From: Odobenus rosmarus divergens
Lineage: Eukaryota > Chordata > Mammalia > Carnivora > Odobenidae
Assembly (NCBI RefSeq): GCF_000321225.1
Contig: NW_004450458.1
Span: 1,112,840 to 1,176,839 of the forward strand
Length of the DNA stretch: 64,000 nucleotides
Reading direction: 5' to 3'
Of this stretch, positions 35,341 through 46,589 are shown piece after piece. The notes beneath the pieces are model-generated. The model was not told the origin of the DNA, made no database searches, and was given only the letters and a program-made list of their open reading frames with translations. The position numbers and the translations under genes are program-made. How positions within the stretch are numbered: position 1 is the first letter of the stretch; the number at the start of each line of letters is the position of its first letter.

Positions 35341-35610
35341 TAATCAAACATTTTTTAGACCAATCACGTGCCAAGTGTTGCACAAGGTGGAGGAACTTCA
35401 AGAATTAATAAAATAAAGATTCTGACTCAATATAATCTAAGAGTGCTGGGTGGTAAATATACTTACATTGGGACATTATGTGGCATGGGAAGAGAGGCTA
35501 TTTGCATTTGTGTTGAATTTTGAAGCATGGGTAAAAATTTTCCAGGCAGAGAAGGTGAAAAGGCATTCCAAGAATGCTCAAGTAACCATGTACCTAGAGG
35601 AGTAGAAAAA
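35341..35610 (-). mobile_element. L2 LINE relic
   Basis: Reverse L2: caatcacgtgccaagtgttg, gattctgactcaatataatc, ccaggcagagaaggtgaaaa and ggcattccaagaatgctcaa. Confidence 0.65.
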
Positions 35611-35624
35611 GATGATGACTTTTT

Positions 35625-36858
35625 AAAAGGTATAATTAACATACAGTATTATATTCATTTCAGGTGTACAATATAGTGGTTCAAGAGTTGCATACATTTC
35701 TCAGTGCTCATCATGACCAGTGTACCCTTAATGCCCTTTAGCTAGTTCATCCATCCCCCCATCCACCTCCCCTCTGGCAACCCATCAGTATGTTTTCTGT
35801 ATTTAAGAGTCTGATTCTTGTCTCTTTTTTGTTTGTTTGTTTTGTTTCTTAAATTCCACATATGAGTAAAATCATAGCATATTTGTCTTTCTCTGGCTTA
35901 TTTCACTTAGCATTATACTCTCTAGCTCCATCCATGTTGCAAATGGCAAGGTTTCATTTTTTATGGCTGAATAATATTCCATTGTATATATACCACCTCT
36001 TCTTTATCCATGCATCTATCAATGAATTAGTGTTTTCATTTTTTTGGGTAAATATCAAATAGTGGAATTACTGGATGATATGGTAGTTCTATTTTAAGTT
36101 TTTTGAAGAACCTCCACGCTGTTGTCAACAGTGACTGCAGAGTTTGCATTCCGACCAAACTTGCACGAGGGTTCCTTTTTCTCCACGTCCTCACCAACAC
36201 CTGTTGTTTCTTGTGTTGTCGATTTTAGCCAGTCTGGCAGGTGTGAGGTGATATCTCATTGTGGTTTTGATTTGCATTTCCCTGATGATGAGCAATGTTG
36301 AGCATCTTTTCACATGTCCGTTGGCCATCTGTACATCTTTGGAGAGATGTCTGTTCAAGTCCTCTGCCTGTTTTTAATCAGATTATTAGTTCTTGGGGTA
36401 TTGAGTTATAGAGGTTCTTTATATATTTTGGATAATAACCACTTATAAGAGATATCATTTGCAAATATCTTCTCCCATTCTGTAGGTTACCTTTTTGTTT
36501 TGTGTATCGTTTCTTTCACTGTGCAAAAGCTTTTTATTTTGATGTAGTTCCAATAGTTTATTTTTGCTTTTGTTTCCCTTGCCAGTGGAGAAAGATCTAG
36601 AAAAATGTTTCTATGGCTGATGTCAAAGAAATTACTGCCTATGTTTTCTTCTAGGAATTTTATGATTTCAAGTCTCACATTTAGGTCTTTAATCAATTTT
36701 GAGTTTATTTTTGTGGATGGCATAAGAAAGTGGCCCAGTTTAATTCTTTTGCATGTTGCTGTCCACTTTTTCCAACATCTTTTGTTGAACAGACTTTTTC
36801 CCGTTGTATAAACTTGTTTTGGTTCCAGACAAATTTTCACAGAATAATTATGATTAAT
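35625..36858 (-). mobile_element. 5'-truncated L1, 1.2 kb
   Basis: Reverse L1 comprising the 3' UTR end (tataattaacatacagtatt), the ORF2 3' part (tccatccatgttgcaaatgg, ccattgtatatataccacct) and upstream ORF2. I could not define a TSD. Confidence 0.92.
36487..36840 (-). pseudogene. L1 ORF2 C-terminal fragment, still in frame
   Basis: The 117-codon minus-strand frame reads like the L1 ORF2 C-terminus: [19 protein letters not shown], then [16 protein letters not shown], then [15 protein letters not shown] and [16 protein letters not shown]. The endonuclease and reverse-transcriptase domains are missing, so it is inactive. The frame continues downstream only after stops. Confidence 0.92.
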
Positions 36859-37304
36859 TTAAAAAGGTAAAATGAAGCCCATTGTTTGTAAGTTTTATTC
36901 TCCTCTCTTTCAAAGCAAGAGCTGGGGACATTGTGGCATCAAGAGCCTCGGTTGGTCAAAAGAGCACATTTCCCTGAGGTCTGAGCTATCCAGTTTTCTC
37001 TCCTCCAGGTCTCAGCCAGATCTGCCCAGAGCATTGCTTGGTGGTGGAGTGGCCTGTGATAGACCATTTCTCCAAAGTGCTTTCCAAATTCCCTCTGACT
37101 AGCATGGAACGATTTTTATATCAAAAGTTTCAGTATAAACCTCAGAAACCAGCATATATAGAGGACTCCTTTGGGCATATCCATAGTTGGCTTTCCTACC
37201 CCACAACCTGATCACAGGTTACCAATGACACCTCACAAAAACCATGGCCTTGGCAGAGATACTCATAGAGCTGGGAACAACAGGTGAGCTTGTCCACAGC
37301 ATAC
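36859..37304. other. Unassigned sequence
   Basis: Nothing recognised. Confidence 0.4.
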
Positions 37305-37490
37305 TCAAATGCCTGGGTGGCTCAGTCGGTCGAGTGTCTGACTTTGGCTGGGGTCATGGTCTCAAGGTCCTGGGATAGAGCCCCGCATTGGGCTCTGTGC
37401 TCAGCAGGGAGTCTGCTTGTCCCCTTGTCCCTCTGCCCCTCCCCCCGCTCATGTTCTCTCTCTCTCTCTCTCTCCCTCTTAAAAAAAAAA
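37305..37490 (+). mobile_element. Can-SINE, full length, no clear TSD
   Basis: aatgcctgggtggctcagtc head, B-box-like gtcctgggatagagccccgc, (TC)n and a short A tail. No matching flanks found, which suggests age or a deletion at the 5' edge. Confidence 0.92.
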
Positions 37491-38758
37491 GTGTCTCAGC
37501 TGGTGAGGTCCCAGGTTTCAGGAGAAGTAGAGAAGTTGCTTTAGGTTGAATAAAACTGATTGTTTCAGAAATCTCCCCAGGAAAAAGTGGTAAGGCAGTA
37601 GGACCATGAAGGTGAGGAGCAGGCAAAGGTGTGCTACCAAAGTTGTAGGGTGGGTAGCTTGGTAACCCACAGGGGAGCCTGGAGTCAGTGTAGGCCCCCT
37701 TCCAAAGCTGTCCTGGAGGTGTAACACAGGAGCTGCAGTATTTATACTTCTGAATCTGTCAGCCATTGGTTCAGCGCTGCTCCCAGGGAACATCCATTCC
37801 CAGGCACCGCCTGCTGTCTGCGCACACAGGCTAATGGATTCCTACAGCCTGAACACAGTCCACCGACAAAGAGACACTGGTTCTGGCCTTAGGAAATATG
37901 AGCATACAGGCATAAATCAGTGCAAAATGAAAACGTAGGCACTCTTCTTTTTAAAAAGCAAGAGAAGGGTGCCATTAGAGGTACTAAAATAAAAGCTCTT
38001 TTCCTTTCATCCACCGTCTCTCTCTTCACTCATGGCTTGTTTTTTTTTTTTTTTTTTTTTAATTTGCTATTTCATGCCACTCTAAGTACAGGAAAATTTA
38101 AATTTTAAATTATTAACATGAATCTTACCTTTCATCTCTACATTGTGTGGTGCTGGTTTTTAAATGCAAATACAAGAGCATTTAACTCATATGCTAATCA
38201 CCAAAATTACACAATTTGCATATTTTGTTCTTACCATAATAGTGGAAAAGCTGCACAACACTAACTCAGCTGCTTTTATGTCATTTCTTTATCATGCACA
38301 TTGTACTACCTTTGGCTTAGACATGAGTAAGGAAAGATGGAAAGGAAAGGAGCTAGTGGTTGGCTAGTGCAGAGAAGCAACATGGGTAAGAGAGGACAAA
38401 GGGTTTCTTGGTCATTGGTGTTTCTTAGCATGCCATCCCTTTCTTTCGTGTTTGAAGCAAGTTTTGGTTCAGAAGGAAAGCACGGTCTCTGGGGGCCATC
38501 AGTGTCCCTCCCCTGCCCCAGCTTACCCAGTGGTAGACAAAACACACATACTTCGTATTTGCTTTGAATCCCCACGAACTGCCACGCGTTGTGGGTCCAT
38601 TGGAATCCTGTTTTCATGGCAAACACTCTACAAGAATGGAATGGTGAGAAAAGGCAGACGTGCATATATTGTATGCATCTTTTTTGCTCTTGTGCATGCT
38701 CTGTTGTCCCATCAGATTTCATTTACAAAATACAAGTTCAAAGAAGAAACTGTTAAGG
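37491..38758. other. Mostly unassigned sequence
   Basis: Contains a 21-base poly(T) at 38040-38060. Overlapping frames on both strands at 38306-38793 lack splice signals. Confidence 0.4.
38040..38060 (+). repeat. Poly(T) tract
   Basis: 21 consecutive T with no SINE body attached on either side. Confidence 0.95.
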
Positions 38759-38765
38759 ATTTTAA

Positions 38766-38945
38766 GGGGTGCCAAGGTGGTTCAGTTGGTTAAGCATCTG
38801 CCTTCGGCTCAGGTCATGATCCCATGGTCCTGGGATCAAGTCCCACATTGGGCTCTCTGCTCAGTGGGAGCCTGCTTCTCTCTCCATCTGCCTGTCAGTC
38901 TGCCCTGCTTGTGCTCTCTCTCTCTCTCTCAAATAAAAGAAGAAA
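38766..38945 (+). mobile_element. Can-SINE directly abutting an L1 tail
   Basis: ggggtgccaaggtggttcag head and cctgggatcaagtcccacat, ending (TC)n and AAATAAAAGAAGAAA. It runs straight into L1 3' UTR sequence with no TSD of its own. Confidence 0.92.
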
Positions 38946-39231
38946 GGGAAAAATGAAGGGAGGGAAATCGGAGGGGTAGACGAACCATGAGAGACTATGG
39001 ACTCTGAGAAACAAACTGAGGGTTTTAGAGGGGAAGCGGGTGGAGGAATGGGTTAGTCTGGTGATGGGTATTAAGGAGGGCACGTATTACATGGAGCTCT
39101 GTGTGTTATATGCGAACAATGAATCATGGAACACTACATCAAAAACTTATGATGTACTGTATGGTGACTAACATAATGAAATAACATAATGAAATAAAAT
39201 AATAAAATAAATAAAATGTTTTAAAAAAATA
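38946..39231 (+). mobile_element. L1 3' UTR (young carnivore type)
   Basis: aaactgagggttttagaggg, tgatgggtattaaggagggc, tgaatcatggaacactacat and an A-rich end. Directly follows the SINE. A 7-bp attttaa occurs before the SINE (38759-38765) and after the L1 (39232-39238). Confidence 0.92.
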
Positions 39232-39239
39232 ATTTTAAT

Positions 39240-40101
39240 ATGGTGACAGCAGAGCCTTTAAGCCCAGCCTGGGGTCCTGATGATGACCCTGCAAGCAGGA
39301 AGGCAGCATTCATAAAAATGCTAAAGAAATCCCAGGGGACGTGGGTGGAGCAGGGAGAAAAGAAACCTAGGAAGTCAGGCTGGTGCACAGGGGATCCTGT
39401 GCAGGAAGAGTCCAGGACAACCAAAGAGATTGGTTCCCAGATTGGTAGCCCGAGAGTACAAGCCATGTCAGGAAAGAAGAGACACAAGAGATGGGATCAA
39501 GTAGAGGGAATAAAGCCAGAGAGCTGGTTAACCAAGACACTAAACTGGAAGCACTGGGAGAAGTCCATGGAACGAAGCCAAGGATCACATAGGGGAGCAA
39601 GACACCAGAAAAGGGTTAGCATAAACAAACAGCCATTTGCATCTGATTGCATCCCTGAATGCTGAGTGCCACCATGGCATCCCTCTAAGCTTGGCAGGTA
39701 CTTCTCCTGGGCCTGCACTGGGCTCCTTACAGGGGCAAACCCTGTTGGACAGCATGGCCTTCCAGTGGTTTCTCAATGCTCCAACCTCCTGATAAGGAAC
39801 AAAACTACTGCCAGGGGTGAGGTAGCCTCCTCCCTCTCCTGTAGAGAGCAACACCTTCTCCTTCCCAAAGCTCTAAGAATGCTTTTCCTAGTCATTTCGT
39901 TGTGGAAATGAGCAGGAAACTGGCTCTGTTGAACATGAGACATGGGAAGGGGTTAATGGTGACCTGACAGCTTGCAGGACACTGGGTCCTGTCATCGTAA
40001 GACTTTGCAAGACAGCAGCAAGAGGCTGTCACTCGGGAGGTGTTTAACTGCCTGGAGGCCTCCTTCTGTCACCCTTGACTCAGTCTTCTGTTTCAACTTA
40101 G
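39240..40101. other. Unassigned sequence with a 141-codon open frame
   Basis: The plus-strand frame 39240-39665 is open, but four minus-strand frames overlap it. It has no splice context and its peptide is unfamiliar. I treat it as chance. Confidence 0.35.
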
Positions 40102-40322
40102 AGCAGAGTTTCTAAACTGGGGCACTATTAACATTTGGAGCCAGATCTTTCTCTGTGTGAGAAACTGTCCTATGCCCCATGAGGCGGTTAGCATCATCCC
40201 TGGCCTCTGCCCACTGGATACAAGTAGTATCTCCCAGTTGTGACAATCAAAAATGTCTGCAGACATTGGCCTGTGTGCTCTGGGGGACATAATTGTCCTT
40301 GGTGAGTCAGTGATTGAGAGCA
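40102..40322 (-). mobile_element. hAT-Charlie element, MER20-like
   Basis: gcagagtttctaaactgggg, tcatccctggcctctgccca and caatcaaaaatgtctgcaga keep MER20 order over about 220 bp. Confidence 0.75.
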
Positions 40323-40649
40323 CATGGCCCCTGCTGAGGAACACGCCTGTAAAGACACCCTATGCTCTTAGCTGACTTATTCCACTTTTATATTAGCCTG
40401 TAGCTGCTTTTCTGAAAGTGTCTATGTATCACCTCGTCTTCCCAATAACACGATATCCTCCACTCCTGGGTTTGTTAGTAGGGCCTTAGCAGGTAGTAAA
40501 GCCACTTTGTTGGTAAATCTCCTTATTCTGAGTCCATCCAAAAGGGGTTACATGAGCCTCTGAAAATTGCTGCAAAACATATCCATCTCAAGGTCTACAA
40601 AGATTGCTTGAGCTCATCATCCCTTTTCTCTCTCTTAGGGTACAGCGTA
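40323..40649. other. Unassigned sequence
   Basis: Nothing recognised. Confidence 0.4.
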
Positions 40650-40878
40650 CTAATATCTAGCAAGAGCTCAGTATTTGACAGCCTTGTCATATGCCTTATC
40701 TCATTTAATCCTCAAACAGAAAAAAATATAACTTCTATAAAATAACATATCCATTTTTCCAGATGGGGAAATGAGGCTGGCAGTTAGTAAGTAACTTGCC
40801 CAAAACAATCCCAGTAGTAAATGGATTTGAACTCCAGCTTTTTGGTTGCTAATCTAAGACCCTTTCACTTCTACCAAT
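40650..40878 (-). mobile_element. MIR, near full length
   Basis: Reverse MIR: gccttatctcatttaatcct, ccagatggggaaatgaggct, gtaagtaacttgcccaaaac and tctaagaccctttcacttct. Confidence 0.85.
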
Positions 40879-41060
40879 GCCTTTTAACTTTAGTGTACAC
40901 AAAAATCACCTGGAATGGGGGGGGGATGGAGGTTGTGAACAATGCAGGTTCCCAGACCTCCCCCATACAGACTCAACAGATAGCTCTAGAACAGGCCCCA
41001 AGAATCAGGATTTTAAACAGGTGTTTCCAGTGATTCTAATGCAGGTGGTCTAAATCCTTG
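40879..41060 (+). mobile_element. hAT-Charlie relic, MER5/MER58-like
   Basis: aactttagtgtacacaaaaa, atcacctggaatgggg, agaatcaggattttaaacag and gtgattctaatgcaggtggt follow the family order. It abuts the MIR. Confidence 0.65.
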
Positions 41061-42110
41061 GCCTTCCCTGGAATCTTTGCCTACCCTGGCTAGATCATGA
41101 AAAGACTGGATCAGCCCCCAAGTTGGATATCTGCATACTTTAGCTTTCAAATAGTCTGGGAAAACAAAGGGTATAGGATATCTCAGTATGATGTGTTTCC
41201 AGGAAAAAAGTGTTAGCGAACCATAAGAAGAAGAATATTTGGAAGGCTCAGTTCTCATTAGAATTCAGCAAATGCTCCAGAAGATCTCCTGAGGTTCATA
41301 TCTAGTGTAAGGGGGGGGAAAATGGCCGACACAGGTTAGAGTTTCAGACTCAAATTCCTCCCAGCTCCCTGGAGAGACGCAAAAGAAAACCTGCAGAGAA
41401 ACATAAAACGCTGCTCATAGTGCCTGCCATTTGTTTGCAAGCAATTGTATGTCTGCCCTACAAACCTCAACTGGGTCCATGGTACTTTAAAATCACTCTC
41501 TGTGATGCAACCTATCCAGCTATGCCCCCACAATGGACATGGAGAAGTCGGTGCCTCTGAGTCATGACTTCAGTGGTCACTCTCCTCTGCTCAAACCATT
41601 GCTGTTGGTGCCTTTGGCTTTTCTTTGGTGAGCTGCAGCTTCGGGAAAGAGCCAGAGTCAGTTCCTCCACAGTAGCCCTGACTCTGGCACAGCTGTTTTC
41701 TTTAATTATTCTCCCATGAGCCCAGCTCTTCCAGAAAGCCAAACCCTATCCACCATGTGCCTCCAATCCTACGGATGATTCAGAAGACAGACTGTCAACT
41801 CACCAAGAGCTCATATCCAGGAGGAGCAAGGTTCAGAGAAGACAGGCCTACTATTGGTGGAGTGTACACACCCTTTGTCCTTGGGAGGCGGGGTGCTGGG
41901 AAACGTGTTTTCTGTCACTGTGTCATCGGTCATTGCATGTGTTGTAATCACAGAGCTGGCTGCACACGGAGACCTCATGTAACCTGAGGGCCAACATTCC
42001 AAGTGGTCTTCCCATGTGCAAAGTTTTCCTCTTTGACAGGGAAGGAACCTGAGCAGTATTCCATGACCATGATCTGTGCCCTGTGAAGGGCAGCTTAAAA
42101 GCTGACTTAC
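41061..42110. other. Unassigned sequence
   Basis: No repeat recognised. Short frames on both strands, none with exon signals. Confidence 0.4.
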
Positions 42111-42450
42111 CTTTGAGGATAGCCTCCCTCTCTTTCTCTCTCAGGGGTCATGGCACCTGAGCCCGCCACCTTATCACTGGAAAGATGGTCTCTGCTCGAG
42201 GGAGGACGTGCTTCATCAGAACCACACTGCTGCACAGGTGAAGCAGTGTCATGAGGGTCCTCTCCCTTTTGTCCTAACTTCATGCTCACTGAGAGACCAC
42301 CACCTTCCAGGCTTATCCTGACACCCGGAATCACACTCTGGTTCTTAGATTTCCTGACTCAGTTTAATACAGGTCCCTCTGTAGGTATAAGCCATGAGAG
42401 TGGGCAGGCCAGATGGGAACATTTAGAAGATCAGCACAAATCCGTATTTT
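42111..42450 (-). other. Weak candidate non-coding exon on the minus strand
   Basis: On the minus strand a strong acceptor-like sequence (ggcttcctgtttctaacag) is followed 340 nt later by a near-consensus donor (caaag|gtaagtcag). The longest frame inside (75 codons from a GTG) is preceded by an in-frame stop, so the segment is not open across its length. It might be a non-coding or 5' UTR exon. No partner exon is visible. Confidence 0.18.
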
Positions 42451-42790
42451 CTGTTAGAAACAGGAAGCCAAAGTCCTTCTGATGGCAGAGCAGTACACAT
42501 ACCCTGGTGTCTCATCTGTGGAATCTGGGACAGCAGTGAAGGAGTGGATGATATCCATCTGTTAAGAACAGACATGGCGGCAAAGTCCCAAGGTGGATGC
42601 CATGCTTGGAACCTGGAGTCAGGGGCATCTGACCAGCTCTTGGAGGAAGGGGTGTTTGCTTGTCATTTCCTTGAGATGATGGGACAAATGGGCCTTTCCC
42701 ACCTGTGCATTAAACCTTGGAGGCCAGAGCTTCCACTCCTGCAGGCCAGTCCCTGGGGACCAGCTTGAAGGATTTAGTGAAATAAAAACA

Positions 42791-42918
42791 CAGGACACCC
42801 AGTTAAGGTTGAATTTTAGGTAACCTATGAATAATTCTGAGCACAGTTTGTAGTATATATTTTTGGTATATAAATTATTTGTTGTTTATCTGAAATTCAA
42901 CTCTAACTAGATATCCTG
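42791..42918. repeat. Imperfect inverted repeat, foldback-like relic
   Basis: The left arm (42791-42841, starting caggacacccagttaaggtt) pairs with the complement of the right arm (42871-42918, ending actagatatcctg). The loop is about 29 bp. I recognise the text as an old palindromic mammalian DNA-element relic but cannot name it. Confidence 0.7.
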
Positions 42919-43408
42919 GACTTTATCTGCCAACACTACCTGGGGCAGTCCCAAATAAACTTGTACATTCTTTTCTTCGGGCCCCATCGTAGGTAATGAG
43001 GCTGAGAAACCCGCTCCTTTATGAACATCTATTTTAGAGGAAATAGCAAATTAAGGTTTCTATACCTCAGTGTGCATTTTGAGTCACTGTTTTCTCTTTC
43101 TCTCTCAGACACAGTGACATTTTAAGCCTGTCCTCCATGACCAAACATGGAGGAATAGTAGACTTTATCCACAGGGAAGGAATTTCCAGTCTCATTCCTA
43201 TAATGTTTCAGAGTTTTGAGTTCCTCTCATCCGTCAATGGAAAGGCTATTGTTTAAGGTGGACGTAGCCAGAGATGGTGGAGATTCTAGGTCGGCCGTGA
43301 TTCCTGACCTTGGGGGATAATGGGGAGTGATGAGGAAGGAAGCCACAAAACCACGATGCTATGGCCACAGCCGGGCCCTGTCCCTAAGTGTCAGAGGATT
43401 TGTTTTGT
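42919..43408. other. Unassigned sequence
   Basis: Nothing recognised. Confidence 0.4.
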
Positions 43409-43441
43409 TTTTTTCTTTCTTTCTTTCTTTCTTTTTTTTTT
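43409..43441 (+). repeat. (TTTC)n / T-rich microsatellite
   Basis: Several TTTC units ending in a run of ten T. Confidence 0.93.
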
Positions 43442-43599
43442 GCTCTAAGGAAAACAGTTCCAAATATTTTCTTTACTAAGTAAGAATAACCAACTAAGAG
43501 TCTGATGAAATAAAGGTTTGTCTCTGTTGATAGCCATTGACTGTCTTCCCTCTCTCCCTCCTCCACCTCCTCTCTCTTTCTTTTGTATAGTTGACAATA

Positions 43600-44160
43600 T
43601 CTAGTATAGCATTTTTTTGAAACCTTGTAAGAAGTATGCAGTTAAAGTGTTCTTCCTACTTCCATCTCCCATCTAAGCTGCCCACTTCCCTGCACCCCTG
43701 CCACACACACATCCATACGCACAAGTAAACCACTGGCATTAACTTATTCCTTCTCTTTCCACAGTTTTTTTCAATGTGTACACACATGGGTAAATTTGAA
43801 GAGATGTCATCATCCCCCAAATGATAACCTGTGAAACCCACTGGTCTGCACCTTGCTTTTTTCACTTACCATCATATCATAGAGCTCTTCCCACGCATAA
43901 ACACCTTGTTCATTTTCTTACGTCATAATACCCCAATTGTGTAGGTTCATGTAATTTACTCAACCATTTCTACATCAACACAAATTTGGATTGTTTCAGA
44001 TATTTTGCTCTTACCGACAATGCTTTACCAAGTACCTTGTCCTAGGTCTTTTTGCACCTGTGCGAGGATATCTGTATACATTTTTTTGTACAAGTGTACC
44101 TGCAGCATAAATTCCTGCAGATGGCATTGTTGGGAATAGATATAGACCCGTGTAACCCTG
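43600..44160 (-). mobile_element. Old L1 (L1M/L1ME-type) fragment
   Basis: Reverse L1 phrases in order: caccttgcttttttcactta, catagagctcttcccacgc, caaatttggattgtttcaga and taaattcctgcagatggcat. Confidence 0.72.
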
Positions 44161-44369
44161 ATAGATTCAGACAAGTTGACTGTCATAAGTATGGCGCTAA
44201 CCACACTCCACCAATAAGAGTGTGGCAGTCATCGTTGCCACCAGCTGCTGAGGCTTTCCTGGGATAAGGAAGGGGTGAGAGAGTATGAGTGGGTCTTAAT
44301 AAGAACACTGAGTTCCCCCACTGCACTGCCCATGGCTGTTATCATCGAAATTCTTGAACTTCAGTTTTT

Positions 44370-44527
44370 TAAAAAAATTTTTTTATTTATTTGAGAGAGA
44401 GAGTGCGCATAAGTTGGGGGGAAGGGGCAGAGGGAGAGGGAAAAGCAGGTTCTCCACTGAGCAGGGAGCCCGACATGGGGCTCGATTCCAGGATCCCAAG
44501 ATCATGACCTGAGCCACCCAGGCACCC
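44370..44527 (-). mobile_element. Can-SINE with internal A-box-region deletion
   Basis: Reverse copy. On its own strand gggtggctcag joins directly to gtcatgatc. The normal stretch between two ggctcag direct repeats, about 27 bp including the A-box end, is missing. TSD cttcagttttt (44359-44369) versus cttgagttttt (44528-44538). Confidence 0.92.
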
Positions 44528-44757
44528 CTTGAGTTTTTATTATACAACCCAAGGAGGGAATATTTTTATTTTATTTTAACAGAATAAATGGGGACTTTTT
44601 GGCTGCAAGGATCAAAATACAGGTCATCTCCAGCATGGTGTGGGGTGGCAGGGGCTAGTGGGAGAGGAAGGGAGGTGGTCATGGTAAGGACAAGACTAGC
44701 GCTCAATGCCAGAGGCAGAAATGCAGCCAAGCTTCCAAGTGCACACTTGGAGAGGGG

Positions 44758-44872
44758 CTGTGTGAGTGATTCAGTGTGTGGGTGTGGGTGTGGGTGTGTA
44801 TGTGAGTGTGTGTGGGGGGGGTGGGTGTGAGTGAGTGACTCAGTGTGTGTGTGTGAGTGTGTGTGTATGTGA
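44758..44872 (+). repeat. Compound (GT)n-rich satellite
   Basis: GT, GGTGT and GTGA units. The phrase gtgagtga(t/c)tcagtgtgtg occurs at both ends of the tract (about 44762 and 44830), showing a higher-order duplication. Confidence 0.9.
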
Positions 44873-45827
44873 AGGACTTTGAGTCTAAACTTGGGTCAGG
44901 TGCTCATCCCAGGTCCAGACAGCCGTGAACTTCATAAAGCATGACTGTGTTGTCCAAACTGAAATCTGGAACCTACCACTGTCAGTGAGTGGGACAACCA
45001 GGGGCATCTTTCTGAGCTGGGGAGATGTTCCAAATGGCCTCTGCTACAACCACAGATAAAATGGCTTTTCACCACCACTTTAATACTGTAACAGAAAAGA
45101 TTATAAAAAATAGAGCAAAAACAAAATACATTCTACATGCCCAGTAAGTCTCTCATTTAAATCACCTCAGTGGTTTCTGAGGTTATCCCATCCCTGGGTC
45201 AGAAATAAACCGGGTATGAGCTGGGCAAATTCTCACCTCTGCCTCAGCTTCTATTCATCAAACAGTTTCCTAAAAACTGGGTTATCAAAGAAGATCTTTA
45301 GAGTAAAACAAACAAAAAAAATTTTTGACATTTTTTATAACAATTGAGAGTATCAACAAACAAACAAACAAAAATAACCAGATTTCAGGGCTGGCCTATA
45401 AAGCATATTTCAAAGTGATGTGTAATGTCACTTAAGAAAAGTGAGCTGTTTCTTTTTTCAACCTAAAGATAAAATGGCCAGGGAGAAAGCAGCCAAGTCT
45501 CTGAGTAATCTTACTGAAGGTTCAATTTTCTAAGTATGACCTTATGCTAGCAACAGCTCCTAAGTAACAAGAAAACAAGCCAAGCTAGGAAGTCCTGCTT
45601 TTATGAGACAAAACCTCCAAGACAGCAAAGTCTAAAGGCTAATTTTAGTTACATAATGTTGATGAGTCATCGATGCCATCAGATATTACAGACAAACAGA
45701 CAGTTACCCTCACTCTCCCTACGTTTTCAAAGCACGTAGGCTCTCGTGGACTCGTTCATCCCACACTTTTCTTTCACTCTCCCTTCCTTCCTTACTTCCG
45801 TTTTTTTTCTTTTCTTTCATTCTGTGC
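44873..45827. other. Unassigned sequence with an AAAC microsatellite
   Basis: An (AAAC)n run lies at 45355-45374. No repeat family or exon recognised elsewhere in it. Confidence 0.4.
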
Positions 45828-46000
45828 TGTATTAGTCAGGGTCCTCCATAGAAACAGAAGTAATAGCATGGATATATATGTGTGTATATATATATATATG
45901 TAGATATATATATACGATTTATTATAAGGAAGTGGCTCATATAAATATGGAGATGGGCAAGTCCTGAAGTCTGTCATACTGCCCTGATTTATTGAAAAAA
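45828..46000. mobile_element. Ancient interspersed repeat, family unnamed
   Basis: Opens tgtattagtcagggtcctcc and continues gatttattataaggaagtgg and tggagatgggcaagtcctga, text I recognise as a common old mammalian repeat but cannot name. It is expanded by an internal AT microsatellite. Confidence 0.55.
45871..45915 (+). repeat. (AT)n/(GT)n microsatellite
   Basis: About 45 bp of TA with short TG interruptions. Confidence 0.93.
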
Positions 46001-46012
46001 AACCACACATAA

Positions 46013-46230
46013 GGGGGTGCGCCTGGGTGGTTCAGTCGGTTAAGCAGCCAGTTCTTGATTTCGGCTCAGGCCATGATCTCAGGGTCCTGAGATCGAGCCC
46101 CTTGGAATGCTCAGCGCGGAGTCAGGGCGGAGTCTGCTTGAGATTTTCTCTCTCCTCCCCCGCCCCTTCCCCCATTTGCACACATGCTCTCTTTCTCTCA
46201 AATAAATAAATACATCTTAAAAAAATATCG
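46013..46230 (+). mobile_element. Can-SINE with a small internal duplication
   Basis: ggggtgcgcctgggtggttc head and AATAAATAAATACATCTT tail. The middle shows gcgcggagtcagggcggagt, a local duplication of the cggagtc motif. TSD weak: cacacataa before, cgcacataa after. Confidence 0.92.
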
Positions 46231-46589
46231 CACATAAATGAACCTGTACATTAAAACCCGTCTTGTTCAAGCATCAACTATATATATAACTGCTTACAGA
46301 TTTTCTCCCCATTTGACATTCTCCACGTGAAACTGGAACCTAACACGTCACATTAAATTCATCATTTTCTCACCAACTTAATTCTTAATTTTGTCTTTCT
46401 CAGAAGGATACTATCATCCACCCAATCTTCTCCTCTTTTATCTGCAAAACATTTATTATAAACACTTCCTCTCCCTCACCTTCTAGTTCCAATCAGATAC
46501 TATACTTTATCCACCAACTTGCTAAATAGCCACTTGCTCTCGTCTTCATCGTTTCTGTCATGGGCTTAATCCAGACCCTCGAATTTCTC
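46231..46589. other. Unassigned CT-rich sequence
   Basis: Could include more of the following L2 but too diverged to call. Confidence 0.35.

Noticed and set aside
35625..36858. TSD for the 1.2-kb minus-strand L1 from similar ttaaaaggta-like flanks
   Set aside because: The left match lies within the L1 tail itself rather than outside it, so it cannot be called a TSD.
39240..39665. 141-codon open frame on the + strand
   Set aside because: Several minus-strand frames overlap it, there are no exon signals, and it begins right after an L1 tail.
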